Source: Artemisia argyi
Lineage: Eukaryota > Streptophyta > Magnoliopsida > Asterales > Asteraceae
DNA: 64,000 nucleotides
Reading direction: 5' to 3'
Assembly: GCA_030686995.1 (NCBI GenBank)
Contig: CM060696.1
Span: forward strand, 117,415,449-117,479,448
Shown here: positions 45,719 through 58,847 of the stretch, piece by piece
Position numbering within the stretch: position 1 is the stretch's first letter
How the letters are laid out: every line of letters begins with the position of its first letter
Position numbers and translations under genes: made by a program
The notes under the pieces: model-generated
The model's input: the letters and a program-made list of their open reading frames with translations, nothing else
The model's database searches: none
Told to the model about the DNA's origin: nothing

Positions 45719-48700
45719 TTACAAGAAATTAGTGGGCAGCCGAGATACTAACTGGGCCCCCAGTCCTCTAGCTATAGCGAAGCTAATTCTACTGAAAATA
45801 TGAGCAGCAGCACGTGCTCTAATGTCTTGAGTCACAGAGAATCTTCGGATACGCTTTAATAAGGTCACCGCATCTTTCTCAAGTTCTCCAAAAAAAGAGA
45901 ATGAAAAGGGGAGAAACCCATATCCAATATCCGCGCATTTACCCTCATACTTGACGCGTTTACGTTGTGCGGATTCAATAATCGCACGACCCGGCACAAA
46001 ATCAACCATACCAGTTTGCGTCAAGGTTGATGACCCTGTCAGATTAACACATACATCAAGCCCACCATCCCACGAGTAAAGTAACATATCAGCTGGACGT
46101 AAGGGTTTGTCCCTTTCCCCCCTAAGCCCAATATCAACCTCCTTATGAGCCGAAATTCTAGACCGAGAACATATGTCAACAAGAACATCACGCACCACGT
46201 TATGCCGATGTTTAATACCAATAATACCCGCGCATGATACAGCATGATCCCCATAAATATCCCCAGTAAAGACCCTGGAACAAGCTGAGCACGGCATCTG
46301 AACAGAAAAAAGGGGAACACCTAGCCGATAACACAACACACATCGGTAAGTCCTAGCATTCATAGTCTGTCCCAACCCAGATATTGGAGCCACCCTAAGC
46401 CAATCTGAATTGTAGTCCTCCTTTTACGAACTCCATAATGCCATATGTCGAGAAGATAAGCGGAAGGTGGATTCAACCGTTTGTGTAACATGTGTGAAAT
46501 GTATATCTGCCAATTTCTTCATAAGTTTGGGGGCAGCGATCTCACTTGGGTTACTCAAGAGTTCAATCTCCATTTTCGCATTAAAAGTACATAAGGCATC
46601 ATCAAAGGAAGGACCGTAAGTCATAATACCAGAATGTCGAAGAAGCTTAGTCTGTAAGCTAGCAGTTTGAAGTCTAGAAGCAAGGAAAGCATAGTTCAAG
46701 ACATCACCTGCAGAATAAACACCAAGTCCCCCAAAAGCAAAGGGTAAGGTGGCAAGTCCCCACTGCCAATCACCAAACCCAGGTCCAGAAGCAGTGACAA
46801 TACGCTCCAAAGAAGAACGAAGTGCCGCATCAAATGAAACCTGAGCACACTCAAAGACTCGAGGAGAACATGTGCGCATAGAAAAATACAACATGGAAAT
46901 ACCAGCACATGCACGAAGTAGCAACAACTCACACTGAGGATCGTTAAGCTTAGCAACAGCCCCCATAAGCTTATTGGTTTTAGCAACCCTTTTCAAAACA
47001 AGCTCACTACTAAACTCGAAGTCCACACTAACAGGCCCACCCAGTAATTTAACACCGTTCAAAGGTCAAGAAATATTAGGCGGAAAAACACTCACAAGCC
47101 TGCTTCTGGGGTCTTCCTTTGGCCAAAAAAACCTCAGTTTTATCAACATTGAGGTGTAAACCGCATCAAGGTCCATCCATCATAATAAGCTCCAAAACCT
47201 TCCCCACGACCAAAGTATCTCCAATAATAGTACCATCATCAAGATACCAAGCTTGAAGAGAAAGGTTAAAGGAGTCTCTAATCTTACATACCAAAGGATG
47301 TAACACTAAAGCAAAAAGAAGAGGTCCGAGTGGATCACCTTGTTGCACACCTTGGTGCGACCATAAAGTATGTTCCCCATAATATAATCTAGCTGGGCTG
47401 GAGTAAGAGAATTCCACCCAACCTGAAATAGCAGGAGAATGAGGGCGAACCTCCCATAACATAACCTCACGATCCACCATATTGAAGGCGTTTTTGAAAT
47501 CCACCAACAACATCAAAAGACCCATATCATCCCCACGATCTTCAATCAACCGATTCACGACATGAAGAATAGCCTCCCCTCCTCCAGATACCCCAACACC
47601 GAACTGTAAATCATTTAAATAACCATCCAAAGAATGACCAATCATGGAAGCACTAACCTTGGAGACTAAACGTCTCCAAACGGTCCCCACAGCAATAGAA
47701 CGAATACCACCTCCTGGCTTGACCAAAGGTGTGAGAGGAGTACTAGCAATATACTCACCCAACACCCTAGGGCATTTACCATCAAGAAAAAGATTTACCA
47801 CTTGGGTGATAGAAGCGACTAACTCATCAGAAATAGCCACTGCAGCACCATTTAAACAATCCAAAAGGTGTTGGGTACGCAAACCATCCCGACCGCAAGA
47901 AGTACCACGAGGGAAACTCTTAATCATATCAAGAACCACAGCAGGAGATGCAACAAGGTGATGATGATCAATGGGCATATGTGGTAGAGAGGGAGCCGGT
48001 TTGAAAGGGTGTTTAGCCTTTAAGTCTTCAAGAGTAGTATTATCATAAGGTGCAACACCGGAAGAAGAAAGAACTCTAACAGCCGCAGTATAATGGCCAT
48101 CACAAATCTTCCTCTTGCACTGCTTGACATTACGGTCACCCAAGTCTAATTTTTCCGCATCAATATTAGACCATGTTGGAGAAGGTTCATCTAAAACCTC
48201 TCTCACAAGTTGTGAACTACCACCCGACATACCCCAAGATCGAATGGCATTAGTAGTATACTCTTCCTGGCGTTGACGCTTAATAACAGACCTACACTCA
48301 AGATTACTCCTTGGGCAAAAGTTTTTAAGTAGACAAATAGGCAAGACAAGCAAACTAACCCAGCAAGAAATGTCATCAGGTGTGCAGATCACCTTATCAA
48401 GAGCCCCTTTCAATACCCGCGAGAACCCCAAGCAACATTTGGGAGGGATGGATTTGATAGTACGCAACCCCTTAGAAAGCAAGGTGTCAAGGAGAGGCAA
48501 ATAAAAACCAACATGCTTGTCCAAAACCAAATCTTCAACATGGGCAAGTTGAACAGAAGAAGAGACTTGTGGTTTGGGGAGATCAAACAACACGAACCGA
48601 ACAACACCATCACCAGAATCAGGTGGTGACACAAAATTAGAACCATTACCATGACGACACTTAGCCCGATGAGTATGTGTCTTAAAACAAACACCACATA

Positions 48701-48911
48701 ACCAATGACCCATGCGTTTAAGTGTAACTTCAGCCGCCTCGAAAACAACAAGACTAGTAGCAAGAGAATGTATAGTGACCGCTAGCGTGCCCTCATTAAA
48801 GTGACGATCCCGAAGGTGTGTGATCAACGAGGTTTTGGTTAGTCCATTACCATTACCATCATGACATCCACTAAGACCCACGAATGGGCAATGAAACTGA
48901 ACAATCGCCAT
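45719..48911 (-). pseudogene. Reverse transcriptase with zinc fingers and restriction-like endonuclease
   Basis: About 1,064 codons from ATG at 48911. Residues 8-37: C-x7-C-x15-H-x4-H finger; 72-87: second Cys/His cluster. RT: motif A LVDFKNAFN (Asp about 471), motif B QQGDPLGPLLFA (about 523), motif C YLDD (556-559), thumb GVKLLGGPVS. Then CSACSRVF...GDHAVSC (C-x2-C-x11-H-x3-C), then KEVDIGL, RPADMLLYSWDGG and DVCVNLTG, a PD-(D/E)XK-like pattern; Asn may replace the Asp I recall in relatives. Broken by TGA at 47166-47168, a T-run frameshift near 47128, TGA near 47068 and TAA at 46424-46426. Expected role: nick target DNA and prime reverse transcription there. Relatives are common in Asteraceae as 'reverse transcriptase domain' proteins. 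Confidence 0.8.
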
Positions 48912-49774
48912 ACAATAATATAGAACCCACTACCACCAACTAAATAAACAACCCCAAACAAAACAATGTGACCAAAGAGGACCCCAGCACAAGTCACAGT
49001 ACGAAATATATACCTAAAAGAGCAACAATGAGGTTTACCACTGTTTGCGATATATACCAACCAAACTACAAATTCACCACAATAAGGCACCACTGATCGA
49101 AATATATACCAACCAAACCACAAATCCACCACTGACCAAACAGCAGCAAAAAAGGAAGTAGGTAACCAAAGAACCACCGAGAAGATAACACAGAACCAAC
49201 ACGCGTAACAAGCAAAGATAACCACGATATAGCCATAGATATAAGTACCAACGGAACCGAAAACAGTCGAAAACAAGTTGAGTATTCGAGAAGAACCCAA
49301 AACCTGTTTGAACAATAATTACCACAAACCAAGTCTGCTATACAAAACGCTCGAAACTGCTTGGAACCACAACCACAAACAGAACCCATGCGTGAACAAA
49401 CTACTGTTCGAACAATATTAACTACTGAAGGAACAATGTCAACGCAACCCTAAACAAAAAAGGAAAAGAAGCCAACCATAACAACCATAGGATACTACCA
49501 TTGATTATGCAGAAGCCAAAGAAACCTCATAACGGTTTAGAAGAAGTAAACTGTTTTAATGCAGCAAAACCCTAAACATGCGAGAATGAGAAAAATGAAA
49601 CCCTAAAAAAAACCCTTACCCAAACGAAGAACAACACTCCAACAAATATGTTGAATCAAGGATACAACTGAGATGTTGAATCCATGAGGCAGGAACGGTG
49701 AAGGGAAGCAGAATCAATGGAGCCATTTGAAAATGTCAAATTCGCCATAATCACCCCTACCTAGAGAGAAACCG
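48912..49774 (-). other. 5' leader of the non-LTR element
   Basis: Minus strand starts at the edge of (AAT)n with CGGTTTCTCTCTAGG, then an ATG at about 49742 with a 30-codon frame, then GGTAAGGG, a plausible splice donor. No TATA box is apparent; elements of this class often rely on internal promoters or read-through. Confidence 0.45.
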
Positions 49775-49821
49775 TTTTATTATTATTATTATTGTTATTA
49801 TTATTATTGTTATTATTATTA

Positions 49822-49898
<77 letters not shown>

Positions 49899-49959
49899 AA
49901 TAAAATACTAATATTAATGATAATTATTATTATTATTAATATTAATATTTTAATTATTC

Positions 49960-50042
<83 letters not shown>

Positions 50043-50126
50043 ATTATTATTTTATTTATTTATTTATTTATTTATTATTACTATTATTATTATTATAATT
50101 AAATTTTATCATTATTATTATCGTTA

Positions 50127-50182
<56 letters not shown>

Positions 50183-50270
50183 TATAATTATTATAATTAT
50201 TATTATTTTATTATTTTGTTATATCTATTAATATTTTATTATTATTAATAATATTTAATTATTATTATTA

Positions 50271-50340
<70 letters not shown>

Positions 50341-50401
50341 TATTTTTATTAATATTTTATTATTATTGTTAATATTTAATTATTATTTTATTATTATTAT
50401 A

Positions 50402-50437
<36 letters not shown>

Positions 50438-50458
50438 TTATTATTGCTATTATTTTAA

Positions 50459-50534
<76 letters not shown>

Positions 50535-50582
50535 TATTATTGTTATTATTTATTATTATATTATTTTAATTATTATTATATT
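49775..50582. repeat. Long imperfect (TTA)n tract, 5' side of the non-LTR element
   Basis: About 800 bp of TTA with interruptions (TTG, TTTA, TAA). Translations of it are artefacts. Confidence 0.95.
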
Positions 50583-50959
50583 AACTTTTTAAGTTTTATA
50601 AAAAAAACTTAATTCATTACGTTGCGAGTAAACCAAACACATCGACAAATTTCATCAATTACAATTACAACACATTACAATTACAACATTTTCGAATTCT
50701 TTGAATTACAATTAAACTAAATTACAATTCCTTCTAAATATTACAATTACTTCCAAAGCATTTTATGAACCAAACGCCCCCTTATCCATTAAAATAGAAA
50801 TTAGTACTCTTTATAAGCATTAATTTCACATTTCAAAAAATTTTAAGACTTCATCTTCTCATCATACGAATCACATAACCAGTTTTTTAACTACTCCAAT
50901 GTTGACAATAAAATTTTTATTATATCTTTTGTATATTAAAATAGAAAATTTTCATTTTA

Positions 50960-51730
50960 AGCACTACTTTCACGATGTTATAGATTATGTATGAAATTTT
51001 CTACTATAAACTTAATGTGTCGCTAAAAATATATTATCAATTTAAGTGAGTCAAAAGATTTAGTTTGTCACAAAAATGTATCATAATAATTAGTGTGTCA
51101 TTACAAATGTATCAAAATTTTTAATGTGTCACTACATGAGTATCAAAAAATTAGTGTGATATACATAGTGTGTCACTACAAATGACACACAAAATTTCTT
51201 GACACACTTAGGGTGCGTTTTGTTGGGGAAAAACACCCTTGTTTTCCACAAAATCTTTTGTGGAAAACAAGGAAAACAGAGATCGCGTTCCAATAAACGT
51301 TTTCCAACAAAATATTTTGCAAAACACAAAATCCCCTATTTTCTAACTTAACAAGGAAAACTACAAAACAAATTTTAGTTGTTTTCCTTGTTTTCCCTTG
51401 TAACCCACAACCCTCCCTTCTTGAAAATAGAAAACACTTTTATCAACTAAACGCGTTTTTCATATTTTCAAGTGTTTTGTGGAGATAAATTTCCCTTTCA
51501 AATTTTTACAAAATTAGAGATAGAAAACAGAGATATTTTTCTCCAACTAAACGCACCCTTAATACTTTTGACACACTATACAATTCAAGCGACACACTTA
51601 ATGTTTTTGACACACATTATTTTATGATACAATTTAGGCGACATATTTAATATTTTTGACACACTTGATTTCATAATACAGTTCAAGCGACACACTAAGT
51701 TTCTTAGCACACAAAATTGTATGTCAATAT
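50960..51730. repeat. Inverted arrays of TGTGTCA/TGACACA around a MITE
   Basis: Left side has TAGTGTGTCACTACAAATG-type units every 30-50 bp; right side has the complement (TTTTGACACACT, AAGCGACACACTTAA). Together they form a degenerate foldback whose centre was later hit by a Tourist-like MITE. Confidence 0.6.
51211..51558. mobile_element. Tourist-like MITE
   Basis: Termini GGGTGCGTTTTGTTGG and CCAACTAAACGCACCC, with target duplication TTA on both sides (51208-51210, 51559-51561). Rich in GGAAAAC/GTTTTCC. No coding. Confidence 0.85.
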
Positions 51731-52099
51731 TTTTATTTATTTATTTATTATTTTTTTGGGTATTATTATTCTGTGTAACCTAGTCATAATTCTTATGTCT
51801 CATAAATTAAAATTGGTTTATTAAATGCTCATTTTAATTCGAATAATGATGCATCATCATGTAAAAAATGTTACTAGTACAAATTAAAATCTAAATTTGA
51901 AATGACATAATGTCTATTATTGCTCATAATTGAAAGACTTTCACACTCTTATGATGCATAAATAAGATACACTATGCACCGGCCATCGATTTTAAATTTT
52001 CTAAAAATGTTCCTTTACTAGATCTAGCCATTCATTTAATAAATCACATTGTTGAGATCACTTCCAATCCTTTTTACCTTAACTCCCTTTTTACAATAA

Positions 52100-52303
<204 letters not shown>

Positions 52304-52697
52304 CCATTTGTGGTTTAATCGAAAATTATACTACGTAATCAAATGAAAAATTATATATAAACGATGTAATTTGGGTTATTCGGGTCAATCCGAAAACCGA
52401 ATCAAATTCAAATTGATTTTTGGTTCGGTAAGTATATATTGAATTCGTTTCGGTTCGATTTTTGATTTTATCAAAAAAATAACTGAATTTATCAAACCAA
52501 ATAAATCAAATAACCCGATAAGCAAACTAATAAACACCCCTACGCTGACTTAAGCCGGAAGAAAAAATAGATATCATTTGTAGCTCGAAAATTTACTCCA
52601 AGAAGCCCATATATCCGAAATCACTTAACCCGAAACTCTTATGCAGTGCAATATTTGTTTGAATGATCTTGGATTTGAGCAACGTGGCACATTTTTA

Positions 52698-52752
52698 GGG
52701 CCCGTTTGGTATGAGGATATTACCGGGTGTAAAATGCAAGAAATTTCATATA

Positions 52753-52796
<44 letters not shown>

Positions 52797-53079
52797 CAAG
52801 ACAATGAGAATTGAATCATTGATTTGATAACAAGCTCAAGTGGTAGCTATAAATAAAATGATATAACTTTTTTGAGTGGTACCAACGTGTAGAATAATCT
52901 GAGCCACAAATACTAATAATTTTTTTTTTTAATATTTTTTCCTCACTCTTTTATTTATAATAAATAATAGCTTAAATATAATACTAATTTATAACTTATA
53001 TATATTACACATTTTCTCTCTCCTTATTTTTTTTCAAACCTTTCTCAAATCCAATCCCACTTACAAACCAAACGCACCC
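52698..53079. mobile_element. Tourist-like MITE with poly(T) expansion
   Basis: Termini GGGCCCGTTTGGT and its imperfect complement ACCAAACGCACCC, target duplication TTA (52695-52697, 53080-53082). Contains a 43-base T run at 52754-52796. Confidence 0.75.
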
Positions 53080-53164
53080 TTATATACTTATTTGAGGAAA
53101 TTACCAAAAGCTACACAAGTACTAGTGAATTACCAAAAGCTACACAAATATATTCATTTACCAA

Positions 53165-53457
53165 AAGCTACTAAGCGAGCAAACTAAGGGAAGAGCATGT
53201 CTTTCTCGATATGTTCGTTGTCATCTAGCAAAATGTAATCGGCAAGAAAGAAGGGCGAGCAAGTGTTTCTCGTTGTCTTTGTTGTCTTCTAGCACCACCA
53301 TGTGTCGTATAAAATGTTACGAGTAAAGGGAGGCGAGGATGCTTTGCTTGCTGTCTTCGTTGTCTTCTAGCACCACCATGTGTCGTATGAAAGGTAATGA
53401 GCAAAGGGAGGCAAGGATGCTTTGCTCGCTGTCTTTGTTATCTTCTAGCATGTGGTT
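53165..53457 (+). repeat. Minisatellite, about 81-bp unit
   Basis: Three and a half copies of GCGAGGATGCTTTGC...GTTGTCTTCTAGCACCACCA...AAAGGGAG (starts near 53248, 53331, 53411), with more diverged copies upstream. Confidence 0.8.
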
Positions 53458-53827
53458 TTGTGCATAAGTAAACAAAAAAGGAGAGAAAAATGCTTATGAG
53501 TTTCGTGTTCTAAGAAACGAAGGTTGATGAAAATGAACAGTGTTGTACTTGTTTGCTTTTTTTATTGTAGTAGTTAATTTACTTTGTCAGTATATAGAAG
53601 TGGTGCATGAACCATCTCATGGAGTACACAACAAAATGACGCGTGTTGGTCTTTATATGATAAACAATAGATAAACCAAAGTGTATACTATTTTGCACAC
53701 CACAATATTCATCAACCAAAGCACATAGGTTGCCTCAGGTATCAACGATTTAACACAAAATGCTAGATTCTTGACTTGCTTCATCACATATAATCAATAG
53801 TTTTATTGTGTGGAGTTTGTTAGACTC
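53458..53827. other. No gene recognised
   Basis: AT-rich unique sequence between the minisatellite and a probable LTR. Confidence 0.4.
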
Positions 53828-54302
53828 CTTGGACCGTTTTGAGCACTAGGGTTAACAATAACAATGATAATATATGCAGCGGAATAAGAACAAATCATAT
53901 GTTATTGACACAAAGTTTTTCCATCATCACCTCTAATTATTATTTGATCAGAATAATAACGTGTTACCTAAATGTAACAAGGATCTAAGACACCTCAGAC
54001 CTTAGAGGATTCGAACTAGTTCTAGGCGTTTATAATTTACACGCCCTAGAACACACACACACACCTTTCTTAGTCGACTACATTGTGAAAGACATAATAA
54101 TAAAACCTGTACCCTATGTCTCTTTATATAGAGAGATATTAGGGTTTACAAAAGACTACGAAGGACTAAATATAAAATCTTCTTTATCAAGCAAGTCCTT
54201 CTTGTTTCAATCTTCATCTTTTGTAGAATTCCAGCTTTGCATTATAGTCCCTTTGTTTCATTCTTTTATCTATTTTGTCACATCAAATCAAGAATCCCAA
54301 CA
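53828..54302 (-). repeat. Probable reverse-strand solo LTR
   Basis: On the minus strand it starts TGTTGGGATTCTTG and ends GGAGTCTAACA (TG...CA), 475 bp, with TATATAAAGAG as a TATA box near 54125. No primer site beside it and no matching 5-bp target copies, so it remains tentative. Confidence 0.4.
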
Positions 54303-54315
54303 TATTGTGTGTCAT

Positions 54316-55742
54316 TGATGAGATCAAATAAGTATATTTTATTAGCATCATTTATCCAATTTAATTGACTTGTTTTATATTATTTTGTATGAGAATTGGT
54401 TCCTTAATGTTTACTTTAGTGATTCTCATGTAAAAACAGGCAATTAGGTGAAAGTTAATGATATTGGACGAATTATGGAGATAAATGATCAAGATTTGAA
54501 AAGTCTACTGAAATTCAAGAGATGCACTGTATCACTCTCAACAGATACGCCACAACATCATACTTATATGAATTCGAAGACCATTGCCCGACTTCGAAGA
54601 ATGCGTCGCATCCAACTACAACATGCGCCGCTTATGAAACTTTGGTCAACGAAGGATAATCAACTTGTTATAAACCAAAATACGCCGCATCTCATTTACA
54701 AAATGCAGCGTATCAGCTAAAGACTTCACCAGATTATATCCAAGACGTTAAAGAACATGCGCCGAATAGAGAAACACGTTACACCGCATCTAAAAGCGGT
54801 GTACGAATATTCCAGAATATAATAATCTTGGACCCTATGTGAAGTTAAGTAGATGCGTCGCATCTATCATCAACATGCGCCACATCGATTCCTCTGACAG
54901 AAACTATAAATACCCCAAGACAGATACGAGTTTTGTGTACAGAAAAACCCTAAGGAGACGAATTCAGTCAAAGAAGCATCACAAGACACGCCTCAAACGA
55001 AGATCTTAGAGTCATAAGAAGGTCCTGCATGTGTATAATTCATTAAGTAGTTTTGTTTATTGTATTAGTAATCTTTAATCCATCAGGATTGTTGGGCTTG
55101 TAGCCACCATACAGCTCCCCTTAAATTGCTTTCACATCGGTTAAAGTTTATATGATTGATGTTTTTGGTGACTTTATTTGTACATTGATAACCTCTGTGT
55201 TTAGTTGAGTCTTCTGGGCTACCATACATGTTCCTCGCCTGCTTATCTAGTGTCTAGAAAGTAGGAAAAATATAAGTAATCATTAAGATTTTACTCGCCG
55301 ATATTAGGATCCAACGAGACAGATTAGATTGCGATACTCATCATATAAAACTAGCAATAAAACAAGTGACAAGCTACTTAACTATAAGGACAGGTCTTCT
55401 TACGTGTTTGTATTATCTATCTGTGTACTTGATTGCTATTCACTGATTCGTTCTCATTAGTTTTACTTTTATTGTTTATTAAATCCGTGTTAGTCTCTCA
55501 GGCTAAACCCCCCATTTTATTTGATCAGATTGTAAAACTAACTTAGATATTAAAATACTGATTAAATCAAGTAGATATTACATTCCATTTTTAGTGTTCG
55601 ACACTCTACTTACCACTATATACATATTGATCGGGTACACTGCTCGTTAAGTGTGTGTGTTAGTAATATGTCGGCTAAATATAAATGTAAAACTTGAAAA
55701 GGCTTAAACACCCTATGCTACACTGACATATCACACATATCA
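54316..55742 (+). repeat. 5' LTR of element A4
   Basis: 1427 bp, TGATGAGATC...CATATCA. The U3 palindrome array (ATGCGTCGCAT, ATACGCCGCAT, GATGCGTCGCATC) spans 54545-54885, with TATAAATA at 54905-54912. Confidence 0.8.
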
Positions 55743-55748
55743 CGTTTT

Positions 55749-55766
55749 TGGAGCCGCTGCCGGGGA
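55749..55766 (+). other. Primer-binding site, tRNA-Asp type (A4)
   Basis: TGGAGCCGCTGCCGGGGA, 16 of 18 identical to the complement of the plant tRNA-Asp 3' end. Confidence 0.8.
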
Positions 55767-55799
55767 ATGAATTGTTAATATCCGTTTATTTGATTAGTA

Positions 55800-56054
55800 C
55801 TACCTCCGTCCCAGATTTATTGTCCTCTATTGACTTTTTCGGTATTTCTTTATCAATTTTGACTATAAATATTTTTGTTTGTGTTATACAATTTTTGATA
55901 AAAATTATACCAAATGAAAATACATTTTAAACTCATTCCGTTCATGTATTTTGTATCAAGTATTATGTAATTTAAACAAAAATACTTGAGCTCAAAGTTG
56001 AAAAGTAAAGATAAAAAAAATCAATAGGGAACAATAAATTTGGGACGGAGGGAG
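55800..56054. mobile_element. Stowaway-like MITE inside A4
   Basis: Termini CTACCTCCGTCCCA and TGGGACGGAGGGAG with a TA target duplication (55798-55799, 56055-56056). 255 bp, no coding. Confidence 0.9.
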
Positions 56055-56285
56055 TAATTTAATTAGATTCTAACCACTAACTTTGTTGTATATTAGTATA
56101 GAATGCATTCATTGTATATTTTGCATATTTTATTTTCTTGTTTGTTTGTTTTCTTATTTTCTGTTTTATGTGTTTGTTTTTCTTTATTTTTGCATATTTT
56201 TTGTTTTCTCCATTGTATCATTTGCATTCTGCATATACTTTGATCGTTTCACTGCTTCTGTGCAAATTAGTGTATTTTCAGGATA

Positions 56286-56973
56286 ATGGATGGATCTAGC
56301 ATCACTATGGAAGATTACATTCTGAACCTAACTGGAAAAGCATGTAGGGATGACCAAATTTTCGATGACTGGAAGTTTGCAATAAAAGGTAAGATGAGGA
56401 AGGAACTCAATGAAGGTAACATTGGGTGTCTTCGATTCTTTGAACTTAAATTCCCAACTATCATTTACAATGATTCACTTAGCTATAAAGAGAGTCCTTC
56501 ACAAGACTCCTTACTTAAACTTGATAATAAAAGTGGATTATCTTTACCTACTACTGATTATTGCAAGGTTATGTCTGAAAAGAAAATTTTTAAGAAACGG
56601 TTTGCTAAAAAGGAAAATTTTGATATACTAAAAATTGATACAAACCTATTTTTCTTACGAATTACCTAAATTTGAAAACACCGAAATCAATAACGAAAGT
56701 TGTGACTTCAATAGTAATTTCTCGGACATAGTTCTATGTAATATATCATCTCTGAATCATGATCTCAATTTTAATAAGCTTAAAATGTCATTTATTTCTA
56801 ACCATGGAATGAATTATTATTTAGTAAACAATGAAATTATGATCCGTAATAAAACGGTTATACATATTATTCTATATTTGAATTTATTTATACCGTATGG
56901 TATACCGTTTGACCCCAAGTTGGTGTATAAGGAAAAGTGGCGCATCTATCTAGTCAATGCGCCGGATCCCTGA
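56286..56973 (+). pseudogene. Retroelement ORF remnant of A4, frameshifted
   Basis: First frame 56286-56669 (MDGSSITMEDYIL ... LRFFELKFPTIIYNDSLSYK); a shift in a T run near 56650 moves to 56635-56973 (YELPKFENTEINNES ... IPYGIPFDPKLVYKEKWRIY). The ELKFPTIIYND segment resembles a stretch (ELSFPAIVYND) I recall from Tat/Athila-type ORFs in Asteraceae. No gag core, zinc knuckle or pol motif is visible. Confidence 0.5.
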
Positions 56974-58847
56974 CCTATTTAAACATATTGACCAGTCAAC
57001 AAATTTAGGTAAATACGGCGCATCATACTTATGTAATACGCAGCATTCTTTACACTTTCATCGGAGTAGATATTATTTTTAGATACGGCCATGAGGAGTT
57101 CATAATGCGCCGCATCTTGAACTGTCTATATAATGCTTCAGATTATCAGCCCAATTCAATAACATATTAAACACCTATTTATAATCCTCTTTAATTATCG
57201 ATGGGCTACACTATTTTCTTAATTCCTTGGTCAATTGAATTATAAAGGTATTACTCCCGATCTATTATTGTTCGTGATTTTACTATTTTAATTTCCTTTG
57301 ATGCAATTTGTAGAATATAATTCATAATATATTATAATAAGGGAATGATTAAAAATACTATAAATTACTTGAAATTATAATTAAACCCATGATTGATTAT
57401 ATGAGTTTGGTATATTGATTTCGAAAATTGGAGTTCTGAACGTGTTTTGATGATTTATAAAGCTAATGAGGTAAAAATCAGATTTTGGTTACCAATCTAT
57501 GTAATATACAGAAATGCGGCTCATATCTCAATTATTGCTCCATATCCCCTGTTCCAATAAGATACGGCACATTTAATTTCTATCATACGCCGCATTATTA
57601 ATAGAGTACCAATTCATCGTACTAAAATTTTTCTTGTAGATGATTTTTCAACACAGGATAACGTGGATGACTGTCGCTCTTTCAGAATAGACTCTTTATG
57701 GAGTCCTATATCATATCGTATCAACAAACTCTGGATATACCCATTATCGTATTAACAGGGATTGACAACTGTTCTTGTGGAAGGATTACGTGCATCAGAC
57801 GCAGTTCCACCTGCGTACTATGCACCCTTGGGAAAGTTAACACCATCCTTCCAGGAACTGTTGACGTAATATTCCTGTATATTTCTCAATATTATTATTA
57901 CAATAATATACGTCTTGATTATACGCGGGCTTATAATGAAGGGACATCAGAAGCTGACCTTAAGCGGAGATAACTGAATATTGATACTCATGTTTGTTTT
58001 ATCTTTATTTATATTTTGTTATCCTCTTAATTGTAATAATCTTGGATCTCTCGTATTAATACATTTGGAATGTACGATTGATTTCTGATTTAGCTTTAAA
58101 TAACAAGTCTGGAATTTAGTTCAGTACCATTTCAATGAAACATAACAAATTCGAACCTTGAAGGAATTTGAGAAAATGTAAGAAATATCTACAAAAATTT
58201 GTCAATTACTACAGACTGTTAACAGTCTGTTTGGTAACCACATGCGCCGCATCTAGTAAAACAAATGCGCATCATATCTTTTATTTTATTTTACTTTATT
58301 TTACTCCGTATTTATTCCAGGCTCGATATGGCGCATCTTCTTCAATAAGATGCGGCGCATCAACTGACATGATGATTTACACTTTTATTTTTATTTTTGT
58401 TTTTATTTTCTAACCACTAATGAATTTTGTACAAGTATCGATCCTCTTAAACTCAGGTGTATAATTGGTGGTATTTATATTTATTGCTCGCAAATGCATT
58501 ATGGAGGATCAAACCGAGCAAATCTCAGGGAAGTTTTTCGTTCTAATTCTTTTTAATTTTAACAAACAACGAGGACGTTGTTTGACTTAAGTGGGGGGAT
58601 GGAGAATTAGAACTTTTATTTAACTCTTACTTGTCTTTATTTATTAAGAATATGCTTCAATTTGCGCTTAATATATCAAAATTTAAATTTTTTTAGCATG
58701 TTTTTGTTTAATCTAAGTGACTAAGGATCAAATAAGAAGAATCCTTAAAATAAGAATGATGAGAAATAACTATACTTACACATTAGAAATGCATCAATTT
58801 GAATTATATACACCCCTAATCTTTTAGATGCATCATCATATATTTTA
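56974..58847 (+). other. Internal non-coding region of A4
   Basis: Repeats the LTR palindrome: ATACGGCGCAT (57013), ATGCGCCGCAT (57105-57115, 58242-58252), GATGCGGCGCATC (58349-58361). A purine tract AAGTGGGGGGATGGAGA lies at 58589-58605. A 91-residue frame at 57698-57973 (DNCSCGRITCIRRSS) is unassigned. Confidence 0.6.

Larger units (their letters stand above)
45687..49774 (-). mobile_element. Non-LTR retrotransposon with restriction-like endonuclease, inside (TTA)n
   Basis: About 4.1 kb on the minus strand with (AAT)n immediately on both sides. Layout: a leader of about 860 bp with a possible GT...AG intron, one long ORF, a short 3' tail. N-terminal zinc fingers, reverse transcriptase, CCHC finger and a C-terminal PD-(D/E)XK-like domain are the layout of the R2/R4 class, not of L1 or RTE, which have an apurinic endonuclease at the N-terminus. 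No LTRs, no RNase H, no integrase. Confidence 0.7.
54316..58847 (+). mobile_element. Athila/Tat-type element A4, 3' end lost
   Basis: 5' LTR 54316-55742, tRNA-Asp-type primer site, a degenerate internal region to 58847, where another LTR abuts. Its own 3' LTR is not in the window. LTR start TGATGAG and primer type match A1-A3, but the sequences and the U3 motif are different, so it is a separate family. Confidence 0.75.

Noticed and set aside
45719..48911. Pararetrovirus or LTR-element origin of the RT
   Set aside because: No RNase H, aspartic protease, coat or movement protein, no LTRs and no tRNA primer site; zinc finger-RT-CCHC-nuclease order fits non-LTR elements.
49917..50102. Open frames made of Ile/Tyr/Asn repeats in (TTA)n and (TA)n tracts (also 52036-52307, 45082-45342, 35681-36082)
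   Set aside because: Pure translations of microsatellites.
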